Shown: piece after piece, positions 13,101-26,800 of the stretch
Position numbering within the stretch: position 1 is the first letter of the stretch
Layout of the letters: every line of letters starts with the position of its first letter
DNA from: Acholoe squamosa
Lineage: Eukaryota; Annelida; Polychaeta; Phyllodocida; Polynoidae
Assembly (NCBI GenBank): GCA_949317995.1
Contig: OX439037.1
Location: 71,921,762-71,985,761, forward strand
DNA: 64,000 bases
Reading direction: 5' to 3'
Made by a program: the position numbers and the translations under genes
The notes under the pieces: generated by a model
Told to the model about the DNA's origin: nothing
What the model saw: only the letters and a program-made list of their open reading frames with translations
Databases searched by the model: none

Positions 13101-16100
13101 CCATAGGTCGTGTACGTTACTCTTTATGCTATTGGTTCGAAACCCTTCAGAGACTGGTGCTTCACCTCTAGTAAACTCTTATTTTCTTTCTATAATGCCT
13201 GTTGTATAAAGCACCTATAATAACCTGGGATCCTAAGATAAGGGCTACACACACAAAAAAAAAAAAGAATTGAATTATGAGCATTAAATGACAATGTGAA
13301 CATACCAGGAGAAATTCAAAATCATTGACCAGCAAGTCCAATGCTCAGCTCAAAGTGAAGTGTTCCTAGAAATACCGAGGATGGGCTCTATGCTCTTAGA
13401 TTACCTATAGCCATTAGAGAGAGACACCGACCTATATCCACCACCCAGGTACTATAACTTCCACTAGAAACACTTCTTCACTGCCTTACAAGTGGGAGGG
13501 TGTCTGCATGTCTTTGCCCCCTTTTTGCCCTGGGCATACACGCGTGGTGATGGTACTGGAGCGCGCGTATTTTTGTCACCACCTCCTTTACCCTCGTCAT
13601 TACAGTCTCCAGAGCCTCCTCCAGGGCGCCACTATATACTACAGTGGTCGTACATTCCCCCTGCTTGTGTTCATCCAGGGTTGTGGCTGCTGATGTCGTG
13701 GAGGCTGTCCTGGGATGGGCTCCATTTAGACAGAGCCAAACATTTCTCTTTTTCTCTGCACTAGCCCCCCCCCCTTCACCCCAGCTCGCGTACGATCAGT
13801 CACCTTCACGACCACTAGTTGTTTGTTATTGGTAATCCAGGCTCCAAATGAACATAGGTAAATTACGCAGGATTATCGGTATACATGTTTTTATGGCGCA
13901 GACAGGTACAAGGAATCGGTTTACACTCTTCTGTCGTCTAAATGATACCCCTGCCAGGGATATTCAAGGATTATATAAAGATAGATACCAATGCACACGT
14001 ATTGAAATAGATGGTTTATGAATCATATCATATCTCTGTTTCATATAACTATGATTTGCCTGAATTTTATCATAAATCTCTCCAGAAGTTTTATTTAACC
14101 TAGACTTATTACAAACCAAAACAAGTAGGTCTACACTGTTAAAATGAGGTCCGCGTGTACACACAGCTGGCAATGGTACTTTCTCTCCCTCTTGACATGG
14201 CAATCAGTTCATCTTTCCGATGACGATATAGCCACTCCAGCGTTGAGGGGTACTGCCTACAGATGTCTCCGCCTTGTCTCAGCCAGGCCACCATGAGCAG
14301 CTCGGGGCTGGCAGGAGCTGCTCTGAACTGCTCATCCAGCCTGAGGAGCTGGTATGAGTCGTCGACGGGCGCTGATAGATCACTATCATGTCAGGTGCCA
14401 CTCTGGGGTGCATTGCCGCTGGTAAACATCACCACTCACCTCCTCCTGCTCCTCATCCTCCTGCAGCCTCCACCTTCTCTCTATACACCCACCCTTCCTC
14501 CAGGGCAGGGAGCAAAGGGGAGAGCAGTTCGAGAAGCTGTGAAAAAAAAACCCACCTAGTCCAGGACACTAAATTGTACACAGCAGTGTCATAACCATAC
14601 AGCAGTTGGTTGTATGGCCTTTTTCCTCCATCTCTTACCTTTCCTTGCTTCTTCCGTCCCATGCACTCTCTTTATAATCCCTTTCCTCACTCCCTACCCT
14701 TCTCCCATCCCACTACACTACCATCCCGCGGTAGGGGGGGGGGGGCATTGGTCTTGGTTTGGGTACCAACTGTGGTACCGACCCTGGGGAGTGGTGGCTT
14801 TCGATGCGCGGGGAGGGGAAAAAAGGGGCTGTCGACTGAATTGAATTTTAAACTTAGGGGGTTGACTATTATTGCCAAAGAACCATATTTTACATGAAAG
14901 AGGGCCCGAAAAGGGGGGGGGGCTGCTATCAGACTTATTCAAAAGAAGGGGGCTGTAAAGATTAGCCACATTTTAAGGGGCTGTGAAAAGGCAGACTGTA
15001 GTTTTGCAGCCTCCCCCGGGACTACCGCCCTGCTCCCATCCTCCTCCTCATACTTCCACGTAGTATGTGCTAAGAGAAGATTCCCAGCCACCCTAATCGA
15101 TTACAAAACAGACAATACAACCTCCCTCATTGTTCTAGTGTTAGATTGATTACAAAACAGACAATACAACCTTCCTCATTGTTCTAGTTTGAGATTGATT
15201 ACAAAACAGACAATACAACCTTCCTCATTGTTCTAGTGTTAGATTGAGTACAAAACAGACAATACAACCTTCCTCATTGTTCTAGTGTTAGATTGAGTAC
15301 AAAACAGACAGTACAACCTTCCTCATTGTTCTAGTGTTAGATATCTTCAGGCTCATCTCAGTCATTCCATATTCTCTGTAGACCCTATAGATCATCTTCC
15401 ATGTATAATACAGTGAAAAATGCATGTCAATCACAAACTGCCACCCACATGGGGAATATGATATAGACTAATGAACTATGTTATCTCCTGACAAGCTCAC
15501 TTCAAACATATTCTTTGCAAGGTGGCTAATAAATTTGTAAACCCATCCCCTTATCACATTGTTTATCTTGCGAGAAGCAAAATGAAAATGGCCATGTAGA
15601 AATAGGAGGTTTGGTAAATAGATTAGGATACAGATAAGATGGTAAGAGCACTGCAGGTATGAAAAACATGTCAGCGATAGCATTACCACAACTATTTATC
15701 TGTGGTGACGCCTTTGACTTGCCTCTTTAGAAGCCCTCGAAGCGATCACAGAAAAAAATCCTCTGCCCCTCACCTGCTGCAAAGTCCTGGCTTTTTGTTA
15801 CCTTTCACTTCATTTCTTTTGCGTCGGACCCCACAAGATGTAAGTGACATGGTATAGTGTACTAGAAAATGCGCACAATGTCCAGTTCTATAATTATGTA
15901 AGTGGCCAATCCAACCTAAAGTAGTCATTCCACCTGAGCTAATTAAAGGATTTTGTTGACTCCATGGGACTTATAGACTGAGGAAAGTTGATATTTTCTA
16001 AGAATTATGCATTGTAGTTCTGCATGCGTGCGATCTGGGAATAACGATTCATCTCGACATTGTTGTCTGTACTTTGGAGTTGACCTATTATGATGCTTTC

Positions 16101-19100
16101 TTTATATCCCAGACTGAGCCTTTATAAACTCTGATGGAAGGTCGGCTTAAGAGGAGGATTCCAGCCAGGGAACCTTTCTTATGCTGAGCAGTGGCCCCTG
16201 GTAAACTCAAAATACACTGCGCTGTTGGAATGAAGGGGGCAGGTGAGGGGAGAGAAATAGGCAGGGGTGTTTGCAGGGTATTGTTTTCTGCCTAGCACAA
16301 AGAGGAGCACAAAGAGGAATCTAATGATGATCTTTCAAAAGGCAACAAAATAACTCAAAGTTCAATCTGTATAGCAGGCTTATAGTTGGTCAAGTTCATT
16401 GTCACATATATAATCATGCATTTGTACATCCTAAGGATTGCCCGATCTGGCTATCAGACACCCCCTAATATACCGCAATACACTTAAATGCGTATTCTGT
16501 TTGTAAATGGATGTGCCAATGAGAATTCTTTCCAATAGAATCAATCTTATCAATTTTGGAAGACACTATAATATAGTTATATCCACTTATCTGTTCATAA
16601 CCCCTTTACACACCATAAATCAATTTATAGAATACAAATAAAGCAGGGGACAGCAACAACATGCCATGTTGATCAATAAAGTTCTACCTCCTCTATAGCT
16701 ACGTAAAACAACCCCAAAAGTCTCAGGTAGGGCCCGACATTGGCAAAAGCACAACACTTCAAAGCCAACCCCACATGGCTACATGCTATAGGCACCAGAG
16801 CCAACAAGACAAGCCCAAACAGACTATGTATCAAAGCCACCACCAGGCCTCTTACACCCCACAGATCCGATGACCACCAAGGGCAGAGAGGCTCTTGATC
16901 CCTCCTCCTGGGGGCATGGCCTTATCCCCCTGCCACTGTTTGCACTGCCGCGCCGGGGACAGAAAGCCAACCCCTCCTGGAGCAGCTCTGAGCAGCTCCT
17001 TCTGGAGGCTGGGGGGATCAGGTTAGTCTGGAGGTGTGTACGTCGGCCGCCGTGTGTCAAGTGGGCCAACCAGGGGGCCGCTGTGAAGCCTACCTGGGTG
17101 AGGCTGGAGGGGTATGCTCAATCTTACACAAACTGGCGAGGGCCAGAGGGCTTAACTGTTTGAAAGATGCTGATGAATCAATGCTTCAGACCTAGCGGTA
17201 TTTATGATGCATGGATACAACACTAGGGATTGTAATTGTGAGAGCTGAATCACGCAAATCCTGGTAGTTACATTGGTGCATCAACGACCATTGAAAGGCC
17301 GTAGATACTTAATATGTACATGTATATCACAGATGCTGTGAACAGCAATTATTGTGGGTATAGCAATGAAAGAGTGAGAGGAAGATTTCACTCTGGTAAG
17401 TTCAGATATATCTATTTTGCTGCTGTTGCAGGACTGATTCTCTTTTTATTTAGTGAAATAAAAAAAAAACTACATTGAAATTATATCACCCTCCCGCAAA
17501 ATCGTGTCCGAAATCAAATTGTCTTTCAGATTGGTAGGGGAGGGAAATACCATCTAATATTGTGCCAGATTGAGTATAGCAGTAGCACCTCTCCACCTAG
17601 GCTATGTACCAGCACCCCACCCCCACCCCCTCCCCACACCATCACCACCCTCCTAGCTCCTTACAGGAGGAGATGGCCTGCACCCAGCCAGTACTGACAG
17701 GTCGTATAGGTGCTTACTACAGTTTGGGGTTGATAGCAGTACATAGATAGTACACAATTTACTACTTCACATGGCCTATGTTCTTGTTCTTTTTTTTATT
17801 GCCCTTGGAGGTAGATTTAAAGGGAACTCTTCTGCCAGGTGGGAGCCAAAAGTCTTTCCTGTGTGGTTACTAATGACAAAATGGGACCTTTCCCAGCCTC
17901 AATTTATACATTTATTGACTCTGAATTGACTTTTGAGTTCCGACATTCCTGAAATTTCTCGTGAACGCCCTTTGAGGTGGTACATATCATAATGCAGACG
18001 ACCCTCGCTTCCTCGAACTTACATCTTCAGATTCCTCACTACCTCAGACAGGAGATTTCTACCTGCATATTTTCTATTGCATCTTAAAGATCGGCGGACA
18101 AGATATACTAAAGGGGTTATTTTCTCTATTAAACATATCATATGGCTGCAAAGGCCTTTGCTAAAGTCCTTTAGCATTTGGGACAAACTGTAGAGGTGCA
18201 GTTGTATATACATGTATTACCTTAAGAAATAACCTCCTGTTCACCCTTCCTATACCCACCCACCCTATGCACAGATTAATGCTGTAACATGTTTGAGTAC
18301 GGAGGGCGCTGGTAATGGGTTCTAGGGGCGTCCTCTATTATCTCTGTCAGTTAGCTGTGATGTATACAACAGTGCCGCCCTTGTGGCTGTCGGCTTATCC
18401 TCTGGGGTCCACAGTGATGCCTCCATGGAGGTTGAACCAGGTTCTCTGGTCGCCATGATGCATCAATGCAGTTCTAGCGAGTCTATTCACCAATATTGCA
18501 TTGATGCATCATGCCAACCCTGTGTTAACCCCATAGGTTCAGAATGAATGCATCCCTGCCTAGTAAGCCTGCCAATGCTGCATGCATGAGTATGGTACAG
18601 CAGTATACATTATGCGGACCACGCAGGGTTAAGTAGCAGTCAGGCATTTAGCACTGAACATGGGATCATAACATATAGACCAACGGCTAATCTTGTAAAC
18701 GTCACGTGATCGGCACAGCCTGCCACCATTGGTTACGTCAACGCCGGCCGCCAGGGGTCGTCCAGAGGTGAGAAGCACGTTTGTTCTCTCACCTCTGGAC
18801 CATCCTTCTCCGATCGACTTTCAGTTCTCCCATAACAGAGGCAGCCGGCTGCTGCTACAATATCAAAGTCAGACTGGGGTTAGTGAAATGACAAACGCCG
18901 CTGGCCATTGCGACCCCAAAAGTTGGACTTACAGCTAATGACAGCTCTAGGTAGCTGTGGGAAGGGGGCACTGCAATGATAGATTTGGATAGCAGTTAAT
19001 GCAGACAAGGGTTGCTGCGAATAAAAAGGCTGCAATGAAAAAAGCGGGATGGAGGCTTGTTGCAACGAGGCAGTTGGCATTATTGCAATCCCAGAGGTAG

Positions 19101-20779
19101 TTGGGGCTATTGCAATGCCATAGACAATTGGGGTTTGTTGTAATGAGGTAGTTGGGATTCGTTGCAATGCCAGAGGTAGTTGGGGCTATTGCTATTCCAG
19201 AGGTAGTTGGGGTTTGTTACAATGCCAGATGCAGTTTAGATTATTGCAATGCCAAATGAAGTTGGGGGCATTTCAATGCCAGAGGCAATTAGGATTATTG
19301 CAATGCCAGTGGCAGTTGGGTTTATTCCAGTACCAGAGACAATTAGGAGCCATGCAGAGGAAGCCTGTTTTTACATGCCTGTTTACATGGCCGAGGCAAT
19401 TGGCGTTATTGCAATGCCATAGGCAGTTGGTTTTATTGTGATGCCAGAGGCAGAACCTTGTGCTTTATTTTAGTGGAAGAGGTGGGTGTTTCTTAGAGGC
19501 AGACAAGATGGAGTTTTATTTTAAGGCCAGAAGCAGTGAGATTCAATGGAATTTCTCCAGGCAGTTTACAGGTATCACAACAACAAAGGTGCCTGTAGTG
19601 CATTGCAATGCTTAAAGGGAAACAGTATTCTACTTTAAAGACATCGTATTTTAATAGGGTTGATATTGAATAAAAAGATTCTGCCATAGTTTTTAAAATA
19701 TTTATCACTATAGAGGAGAGCAGAAGGTTTATGTGATGCATCTGATGACGTCATGAGTGGGTTAATGCATCAGGTGTTGTATTGTTAATGCATGGGGTGC
19801 GTACCAAAATCTATCATAATTAGAATAACAAATTATATGCCATCATGATCTTACACCAGGATTTTCTGTAGGGTTATCTTGTAATATATCCCAAAGGAAT
19901 AGACAAATTTTGCACACAATCAGAAAAAATTCTGATTGTGGGCTAACAGTACTGTGCAAGCACTAATCTGGTGTATTTTGCCTAATCGTGACATCATCAG
20001 ATGCATCAGATAAGCCTGCTGTTTTCCTCTATGCTGATAGATATTTCGATCACTGTGCCAGAATATTTTTATTTAATATCAAAATATGATATGATAACTT
20101 TTGGGCACTGTTTTCCTTTAAGGCAGCTGGATTTTGGTGCTATAAGCAGGTGGACCCCATTGTTAAAGTTTAAATTAGTTTGAATTCAATGCAGTATTTA
20201 ATGGTTTTTTTAGGTTTTGTGTCATGCTTTCGAGGCAGTTGGATTTCATCTTCTCTTTCCCTACGTCTATGCTAGTTAAGTGGGACCTACAGAATCATTC
20301 TACTGACAGGAACCCTGGAACTACCATGAGAAACCCAGTGGAAGTACAGCTATGTGGTACTCAATAACGCTATGTGCCTGCATCTGTGCATATCATGTAG
20401 ATAAGATGAGAATGTGAAACTGAACATAAACCTTGCTGACTCACTCTGCTCTGGTACTGCTCTCTAGTGGTGCACGTCCAGACCAGCAGCATGGGGTGAG
20501 GGAAATTGTCAAAGGTCATCTGGGAAAACAGATGACCTCAGGTCTAAGGATCTCCATCAGGAGGTCAACCAATTTATGCACTGATCAAACCACCCACTGG
20601 TCCTTTAAAAGGAATGCTGGTCTGGGGAAGATATACCGAGAAATCCGGAGATGCCAGTAGATCACTGGATTTGTAATTCAAGGTCTTGGGGCCTCTGGCC
20701 ACTTGATTCCAGATTTACTTCTAGATATGTCCAGCAGAGAAACAGAAAGGGAGCGAGAAGACTGGGCGAGAAATAGAGA

Positions 20780-20835
<56 letters not shown>

Positions 20836-23800
20836 GTACAGAATATAGAGGTGCAGAGTGCCTTTGTCAGTGGAGTTTTGTCTGTGGGATGTGAGGTGGC
20901 CCGGGTACTATTAACTACTTCAGTGTAAATGGAAGCTGTGGTTGTTAAATTTCAAAACTTATTGGCATTTCTCTGCATGTCAGGGAATGACTATACCCTC
21001 TCACTATATACATGTCTGGCCCTTGGGTATGTGCACAGAATTGTCAATTCCAACCTCTCCCCTTGGACCTGATATTCTACAGCACACCTTCACCACCATG
21101 ACCTATTTGTGGTATCCAGCATATGAGTGACACATGCTACTGACATAAACTCTTAGTGCAGCCTACAATATCCGAACACAAAGAAATTGTTTAAAAGATG
21201 TAGATAAGATGGAATTAACTTAGCAATATTGCACTAAAAAATTGAATAAATTCATAACCTTGATGATCTTAACATTCTGATATAATTGATCTTAATGATA
21301 ATAATCATCTCTGCCGTAGGATACTACCAATAACTGATAACGAGCTGCTCGTGAGTTTTGGAGTTGCTCATCTTCTACATTACGCTGCTAGTTTTTCAGA
21401 GAGGGGAATCCCCTCCTGTCTCTCCGCCCCCACCACCACCCAGCAGCTCCTCACCTACCCCATCACTCACCTACCCTAACGCACGTGCCCCCACACCTCC
21501 TCCAGCACCTATGGACGCATTTAGGTTGAGGGTTAAGGTAGCGACTACTGGCATGTTTACTGGGCCCCACCTCCCTCCTGTAATGTAATTATATTTTATG
21601 ACAGAAGCAGCCAACAGCCACTGAGCATATCACCTAACCAGGAGGAACATGACAGGCTATGATGGAGAGGTTTGGCTGAACCTCATAAGTAGTGTTTTCT
21701 TTATTTATTTTCTGTTTTTTTTTCAATTTTTGTTTGTTTATTTGATCATAGACAGTTACATGTTGGTGGGGTTTGATAACGAGGCGTTATGTGTAATGCA
21801 AATGATTCAAATGAATTGATTATAACGATAGACACTGATTAATATGGTATGTAATGATTATCAGGAATACAATGCTGCTTCTGCAGAGAAATAAATTGAG
21901 CTATTCGAGATATCAATAATATTCCCAATTATCATGGGGTCTTCATGCTTATCCCGCCTAGTAATTTAATAAGGCCCTATGGTGGTAAATTGCCATGTAA
22001 GATAGTGCTACACTCTTACCAGTATGACCTTGCCATGACCAGACAACCCCGAGTTCTCATCGCCAGTGCTCTATGTATAGATGTATTGGCATGACAGACA
22101 TGTCTACATGTATGACATTATCTGCTCATGGAATCAGGGATGATCAATGAATGTATCACAAATGGTCCGTTACTATAACTCTCCCAACACCCTGAAAGAC
22201 TCACAGATATATAGTCAGTTTAGTCTATGCTCTTTGTCTCTTCAGTGCTGTATTCTTGATAAATCCCTGCACACAGATCTATGTCCACAAAAGGGATACC
22301 ATTCATCTAAGACTTAAACCTCATTTTCATTTTCTAGATTTTACATGGCAGGTGTTCACGAAAAGAAATATCGATTTTAAATATGCAGTTCCTTACAGGA
22401 TTCACAGAATCATAGATTAGTTGTATTGGAGAATTGAATCATTAGTTTATAAACATTCAGGCGGAAATGGTTGGACAGAACAACCAGTTAAACTTTACTG
22501 GCTTGATAAGCACGCCCCCATAGTGCGAGCCCATTGAGGGAAAAAGAGAGATATACGGCCCTACTTAATGTGCGAAGCGTGTAGGCAGCATTACTCTTCT
22601 AGACTCGTGATTTAGGTCCATTCTCTTTCCTAAAGCTGCCCCATGTTCTCCATGCCCCACCCCACCCTATCCAACCCCTCTCCACCTCCTTTCTACAGGA
22701 TCAGGTCTTTAGAGTTATGAAGAGGAGAGATTCAACTGTCAGGATTGCTGGGTATATAATCAGGATTAATGTATGATTGTTGGGTAGAAGGACAAGAGTG
22801 TGTAGGCAAGGTGAGGTGTGAATTAAAGAGGAAGTTATAAATTTAAGAATGGAGTAAGCGCTTTAGATCACCACTAGTACCCTAGTACACTAGTACTAGG
22901 GTACTAGTGGGGCATTGGTCTATCACACCTATTGTATATCTTGACAACCTGCCAGTGCCCAATCAATCCCAAACCTACAAGACTGCTACACTGCAGAATG
23001 GTCATCAGGATGCACCACTGCAGTTCCATTCAGCAGAGTAGCCAACAATGCATTGGTGAACCATATTGACAAAGGAACATGAATCCATTGCCAATATTTC
23101 CAACAAAAAAAAACACTTCTGTCAGCAAAGTACATGAATATACATGTATATGTTTCTCACCAGTAAGGCATTCATGCATGACAAAACCCCTTCAGTTATC
23201 TTACCAACTGTACCATAAGACCATGGCTATAATACTCTATTAGGCACCATGTATACACCTGTTATCAATATCAGGAAGAAAGTGATTGCTGTACTTTGGG
23301 AGTTCAGCGGTACCCTGACACGTTATCAACATTATATCCAGCATTTTCAAAAAAATTAAATGTGCAACATAGAGACACATACCCGATATTACTCTCGAGC
23401 TATTTCTCCTTTCAACTGTACACATGTGTTTGTGTACATAGGTCAAGACCTGTGTGGCAAATCCAAGCATGAATGGCAAACCTGCAGGGATAACCAACAA
23501 CATAAGGGAATCCTGGAGAATGGACCTCCCATGCAAGTATACTGATACACATGGATACCGTTGTCGTGCACATTGATAGAAGTTCTGGCTGTATTAATGC
23601 ATTTGGCTCTAGATAGACCCCTAAAATTGACGTGGCAACCTGGGCTTTTATGTGCTTGGTGAAATGCGACTTTGGCAAATCCCTAAAATCATCATGAACT
23701 TTTCTTAAAACTGATACAGAGACATAGACATTTCTTGAAATCGAGAGGGTGACATGCGCGCATTTCTTGAAATTGACATAGGACATGGGGGACTCCCCCA

Positions 23801-26800
23801 TCTAGTGCCCCATGAATAGTGACGGCCCGATAGGTTTGAACCCCAGGAGTGAGACACTACCAAAAGACAAATAAACCCGAAGACCTTAGCCATATAGGCT
23901 CCACATAAAGGATGACATGCACATCAAAAACCTATTGGTATAACATATGAGCAGATCAGGAGTGACTCGCCAGCTGTTCTCCTTTAGATAACAGTTAAGT
24001 GTCCATGATGAAGGTGATGACGTAGGGTGCTGTCACCATATACAAACAGTAGCCACAACACAGAGATATATGCCTCCTTCAACCCCCCCCCCCTCCCACC
24101 AAGGATATTCTCAGACCACCACCAGCCATCCAGCCACCTCACCACAGTAGCTCTCACATTTTTCCTTTGAGCGCGTGCCGGAATGACCCCTGAGGGTCAA
24201 GGGTTGGGTCAATAGCTGGTAGGGTCATGCCCCCATGAGTGGCTTCCCTAAAGCCCATAATCTGTGAAGCACTGAGCAGCTCCCCGCTCGTCAAGAGCTG
24301 CTCTCTCCATATGCTCACTGCCAATCTCATCTAGGCAACACATTGCTGTGTCTGGAAATAGGTGATAAAATGTTGATGGAGTAGGAGCTACTATTGAGTA
24401 AAAAAAAACCTATTAAAAATTGAAAAGAAAATATAGAAGAAGAAAAAGAAGCAACGAATGGATAGATAAATACATAACTGAGAACCCCTACTGCTTTCTC
24501 CCTATTCCCTATGCAAATCATATACTTACTTAACATTTTCAATTTGTGATCATGGGGGAGGTTCCTATAGACCTAGTTTATTGGTTAACATATAGATAGA
24601 ACATGCATGCACCTGCAGTCACTAGGAGGATGGGGTTTCATTTCCTGGTATATGTTATAAAGGTCAATGGGCTGGTGGCATTTTTCAACGGACAGATGGA
24701 CAAGTTTTCAAAGTCCTGTACACCATGTCTCAGGTGAACCAGTGGAGCACTGAGCTGCCTACTACTGCTCCATAGTCTACTCTCCATCACCACTATATTG
24801 ATAGTCATAAATGCGCACATTAGAGAGTAGTTAATAAGCTTACAAACCAATAGGTTAATTGTAGTGTGGGAATGGATTGGAATATCAAATATGCCCTGAA
24901 GACATCTGAAAATCGAAACAGAATTGAAGCCTGGTAATAGTGGTAAAAGAAAACGTCCAATAAGGGAATTTCATGTATCATGGAATTTCATGTATCATAA
25001 GGGGCCTACTATATTAAGGGTCTTTTAGTCCTCTGTGTTCATGGGGATAGTAGGCAACATGCAGGGCAGAGTTAGCAAAAGGAAAAAAAGTGTACTTTTA
25101 GGCAATCAATTCTTCAACAACTTTGTATAATATATTTCAGTGAATATACCGCCCTATATACCCCCCCCCCCCCCTGCATTGAGTGGTCAAGCCATTGAGA
25201 GCACCGTCATTGTTCGGCCAACAAACGTTGATGTTGGCGCGTGGTCGGCGCGCGACTCTGCGAGATTCCATGAGACTGATAACGGCTACAAAATGGACGC
25301 CGCACTGAGTCCACTGGTGCCCATCGGCATCGTATAATAGACTGGGGGTGCTTGGCCTGCATTGTAGACATTGCTGACAGCTGGACCACACATCAGCATC
25401 TAGGACTGGGCCCAGCGGCGGATTCGGAACGATATGTATTGACTTAACGCCCTTGCTATCGCGCGCCAAATGTCCTACTTTTGGATATATATGTGCCTTA
25501 CTTTCTCCCCAACAAAGGTGCTCTTGTACTCTGGGTGTGGATAGGCAACTGCTATAAGGAGTCCTGTTAGCTTTGAATAACCAAGTATACAGGGTGAATT
25601 TGTATTGGCCGAGGGAAATGAGATAGAGATGCTGGGCTAGAAAATACTTATTATATGAAATTGTATTGAGCATAAAGTATGGCTGTTATCAAGATCAAGT
25701 GCAGTAAGAACAAATAGAAAAATAATCAGGGGAATAGATACTTTTTGAAAGGATGGGAAGGTCTTCATGAAAGGAGACATATATTCAAGAGACAACTAGA
25801 AACTTAGAAGCTGAAATTAATCAGGGCAATGGACCTCTCCAGAGAAAAGCAGAGTATAGTTTTCAGGAAGGGGGATAAACAGCAAGAAATTGAAGCTGAA
25901 TCAAGGCTCAATATGTCAAACTCTTCAGAAGGAAAGACACTGATTTCAGGAGGAAATGCAATGTTTTCAGGACAGAAGAATGAGGGATGATAGGCAGAAC
26001 ATCGCCAACAACAGCACGAATTGTGACAGCAAAAGAACAAAGCTACACAATGGACTAAATATGACCAAAAGTAGGTAAGGTTGATTGGGCAGGTACAGTT
26101 AAGGGGCATTCTGTGAAACTAGTTATATCCCTGTGTTATTTATATGATATATCTCCTACAGTTAGGTCGGCAATAGGCTGCACACTGACCACATGCATGT
26201 TTTGAGGTCCACAGCAACATTGAGAAAGTAAAGCTTTGTGTGTGTAACAAAAAAGGATGGATAACACAAGAACCACAAGGGAAGAGGAAGTAATTGAACA
26301 GAACGAGAACAAGGTAGATCTTACAGATGTCTACAGACTGTAGCTGGCAGTCCGTCTGCAGTAATTGGACGTTACGTCAGGCCCTCCAGACCTACAGGAT
26401 TCTGATCAGCGCCACCTGGATAAAACCAGACATATCACCAGGTGGAGCCATGCAGAGGTTTTTTTTTCATTTTAGGAAAATTAGAGAAAACATCAACATG
26501 TGCGGATATAAATCTGGTTTAAAATAATCATCTAAAATTCAATCAATTTGCCCGTTGCTTAAGATATTCTGTCTTATGAGACAGTATTTTGGGCTGAGGA
26601 AGATTTGGTATTCCGGAGGTATGGGCCAAGAATAAAAGTTTCTTTAAAAAGGAACATAACAATAATAAAAAAGCAAAACTTTACACTAGACATTGTTCAC
26701 ATGATCTAGAACTATTATTAAGTTCTTTTAGATAGCAATATCATTACTCGGCAGTGAGTGAGTTACTGATGGAAAGTATAGGCTTGATTTGTTTCATACT

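Noticed and set aside
13964-14203. Minus-strand frame with NKTSGEIYDKIQANHSYMKQ, loosely like a retroelement pol linker
   Set aside because: The resemblance is too weak, with no neighbouring integrase or RT signature.
25137-25673. 178-codon open frame on the minus strand, the longest outside repeats
   Set aside because: No recognisable domain, no splice or promoter context, and odd composition near a poly-C run. Could be part of a decayed element, but nothing supports a gene.
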